A stretch of 26,479 nt of DNA. It comes from Bacillota bacterium. GTDB lineage: Bacteria > Bacillota > Bacilli > Paenibacillales > Paenibacillaceae. Both the position numbers and the translations under genes were made by a program. Shown in pieces: positions 25,014 to 26,479 of the stretch (position 1 is the stretch's first letter; each line of letters opens with the position of its first letter). Where the stretch lies: assembly GCA_023418755.1 (NCBI GenBank), contig JAEZZE010000461.1:1-26479 (forward strand), given 5' to 3'. The notes beneath the pieces are model-generated. The model was not told where the DNA came from and ran no database searches. It saw nothing but the letters and a program-made list of their open reading frames with translations.

Positions 25014-25042
25014 GGAAAGGGGCCCTCCGCGAGCCCCTTTCC
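25014..25042 (-). terminator. Strong stem-loop after the operon 3 binding-protein gene
   Basis: A perfect 10-bp stem with arms GGAAAGGGGC (25014-25023) and GCCCCTTTCC (25033-25042) and a 9-base loop. On the transcript it is followed by UUAUCGCG, a weak tail. Located 23 bases past the lipoprotein stop, it probably gives partial termination or 3'-end protection of the binding-protein message. Confidence 0.6.
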
Positions 25043-25065
25043 GGTTGCCTGCGGCGGTTTCGTCC

Positions 25066-26391
25066 TTATTTCGCGCCGGCCATTTTCATCTTGTCGTTGA
25101 TCAGCTGTACCGCGTCGTCGAGCGACGCTTGCACGTCCTTGCCGTCCGTAATGAACTTCAGAGCGTTCGCCATCGGGTCCCACACGTGGTCGAGCTCGGG
25201 AACGGTCGGGAACGGCTGGCCGTACTGGATCTGTCCGGAGAAGCCGGATACGAGCGGATCTTCGGTCAGCACCGGGTTGTTCAGCACGCTCTTGACCGGA
25301 GGCACTTCCCCCGTCTGCTTGAAATAGTCCAGAGCGTTCTCTTCGTTCGTCAGGAAAGCCGCGAAGTCAGTCGCCCACTCCGGATGCTTGGAGAACTTGG
25401 ACAGCATCCAACCCTTCACCCCGATGAAGGAGGTCGGATGGGAGCCGTCTTCCAGCGTCGGAATCGGCGCAACCGCCAGATCGTCGCCGAGCGCTTTCTT
25501 GTAGTCGGTAATCGCCCACGGTCCGTTGATGACCGTCGCGACTTTGCCCTGCGTGAACAGGCCGCCGACGATGTCGCCGTTGATGCCCTTCGGGAGGTAG
25601 CCGTTGTTGAACCAGCTTTGGATCAGGCTGCCGCCTTTTACGGTGCCTTCCTTGTTGAGGCCGATATCGTTGATATCGAAGATGCCGTCGTTGTCCTTGA
25701 AAATGTAACCGCCGCTCCCGCCAAGGAAGCCCCAGGCGAAGTAAAAGTTGGCCGCTTCGAACAGGAAGCCGTACTCCTGCTTCTTCGCGTCGGTCTTCTC
25801 CTTCATGAGCGTCTCCAGCTCCGCGATCGTAGCCGGAGGCTGCGGAACGAGCTTCTTGTTGTAGAACATCGCGTACGTCTCGGTGACGAGCGGAAGTCCG
25901 TACAGCACGCCGTCCTGGCTGAGCGCCTGCAGCGATTCCGGCGTGTAGGCATCCTTGATCGCGTCCGACGCTTTAACCTCTTGCACGAGCCCTTTCACGA
26001 CCAGGCTGCCGATTCCCGGTTGATAGAACAGATCCGGGCCTTTGCCCGCCGGGCCGTCCAGCGCCAGCACGTCCGGCTGGTCGTTCATCGCCACCGGCTT
26101 GATGTTGATCTTGATGCCGGTCTGCTCCGTGTACTTCCGCGCGATCTCTTCGATGACGGCCAGTTTGTCCGCGTTGTCGTCCGGCCAGATCGTCAGCTCG
26201 GCCGGCTTCTCCGGGCCCGATTCGGCGGAGGTCGCCGCGCTCGGGGATTCGGTAGAGGCGGACGGGGATGGGCTGGAAGCGGCGGGCGAGCCGCTTGCTT
26301 CGCCGTTGTCGTTCTTGCCTCCGCAAGCCGTCAGCGACAGCGCGGCCAGCATGGCGCAGAGCGTGAGCATCGTCTTTCGGTGTTGGAACAT
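25066..26391 (-). CDS. Maltose/maltodextrin-type binding lipoprotein (operon 3)
   Basis: A 441-residue MalE-like solute-binding protein. The signal peptide ends LSLTAC with the lipidated cysteine at residue 23, then a Ser/Pro/Ala-rich linker to about residue 68. The mature part starts ELTIWPDDNADKLAVIEEIARKYTEQTGIKI, typical of MalE/GanS-type proteins. INGPWAITDYKKALGDDLAVAPIP and SFIGVKGWMLSKFSKHPEWA match conserved stretches of the maltose-binding group. AAGGGAG lies 7 bases before the ATG. It is the first gene of operon 3 (binding protein, MalF, MalG; no ATPase). Its position beside the GH87-like gene makes import of alpha-glucan fragments plausible, but the ligand is not shown by the sequence. 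Confidence 0.94.
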   Translation of the reverse strand: MFQHRKTMLTLCAMLAALSLTACGGKNDNGEASGSPAASSPSPSASTESPSAATSAESGPEKPAELTIWPDDNADKLAVIEEIARKYTEQTGIKINIKPVAMNDQPDVLALDGPAGKGPDLFYQPGIGSLVVKGLVQEVKASDAIKDAYTPESLQALSQDGVLYGLPLVTETYAMFYNKKLVPQPPATIAELETLMKEKTDAKKQEYGFLFEAANFYFAWGFLGGSGGYIFKDNDGIFDINDIGLNKEGTVKGGSLIQSWFNNGYLPKGINGDIVGGLFTQGKVATVINGPWAITDYKKALGDDLAVAPIPTLEDGSHPTSFIGVKGWMLSKFSKHPEWATDFAAFLTNEENALDYFKQTGEVPPVKSVLNNPVLTEDPLVSGFSGQIQYGQPFPTVPELDHVWDPMANALKFITDGKDVQASLDDAVQLINDKMKMAGAK

Positions 26392-26462
26392 CGTAAATCT
26401 CCCTTCTCATGGTCAGCATTTGGATGGTCGTTCCGTGCCCGTCGGCGCGGTTCATGAGCCTA

Positions 26463-26468
26463 ATTGTA
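26463..26468 (-). promoter_or_regulatory. Candidate -10 box for operon 3
   Basis: On the minus strand this reads TACAAT, one mismatch from the sigma-A consensus, 72 bases before the ATG. The -35 box would lie beyond the window edge, so the promoter cannot be confirmed. Confidence 0.35.
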
Positions 26469-26479
26469 CGGTCCGGGCT

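Noticed and set aside
24940..26457. 505-residue plus-strand frame opposite the operon 3 binding protein
   Set aside because: Low-complexity, Arg/Val-rich shadow; the minus strand encodes a MalE-like lipoprotein with lipobox and ribosome-binding site.

Overview
The window looks like a carbohydrate-scavenging region of a Gram-positive, spore-former-type Firmicute of the Paenibacillaceae (Paenibacillus or Cohnella-like). The reasons are strong AGGAGG-type ribosome-binding sites, lipoprotein solute-binding proteins with a lipobox, YesM/YesN-type two-component regulation, sugar importers without their own ATPase, and a very large surface protein ending in three SLH domains. Genus is an inference; there is no rRNA or other marker gene here.

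There are four blocks, almost all on the minus strand. (1) From 6890 leftwards off the edge is an operon: a cytoplasmic DUF2961 (GH172-type) protein, a solute-binding lipoprotein, two CUT1 permeases, a membrane-anchored GH43 enzyme, and a second, membrane-anchored DUF2961 protein that is cut by the window edge. A divergent AraC regulator (7089-7958, plus strand) probably controls it. (2) From 15694 to 8118 is a second module: sensor kinase, AraC-type response regulator, solute-binding lipoprotein, two permeases and a cytoplasmic GH29 alpha-L-fucosidase. (3) From 22242 to 15805 is a single gene for a 2145-residue secreted protein. It has seven trefoil-like repeats, two beta-sandwich carbohydrate-binding modules, a right-handed beta-helix resembling GH87 alpha-1,3-glucanases, a Gly/Ser linker and three SLH domains. 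(4) From 26391 to 22790 is a MalEFG-like importer.

The likely logic is that surface and membrane-anchored hydrolases cut polysaccharide outside the cell, the three importers bring in oligosaccharides (each needing a shared MsmX-type ATPase encoded elsewhere), and the cytoplasmic fucosidase and GH172 enzyme finish the breakdown.

Two things stand out beyond the genes. A 58-bp direct repeat, consisting of the SLH gene's last codons plus its terminator, occurs at both ends of the fucosidase/two-component module. That module is visibly more AT-rich than its right-hand neighbours, which suggests it was inserted. Between blocks 3 and 4 is an array of seven near-identical 21-bp palindromes, mostly at a 51-bp period, with base changes that keep the hairpin paired.
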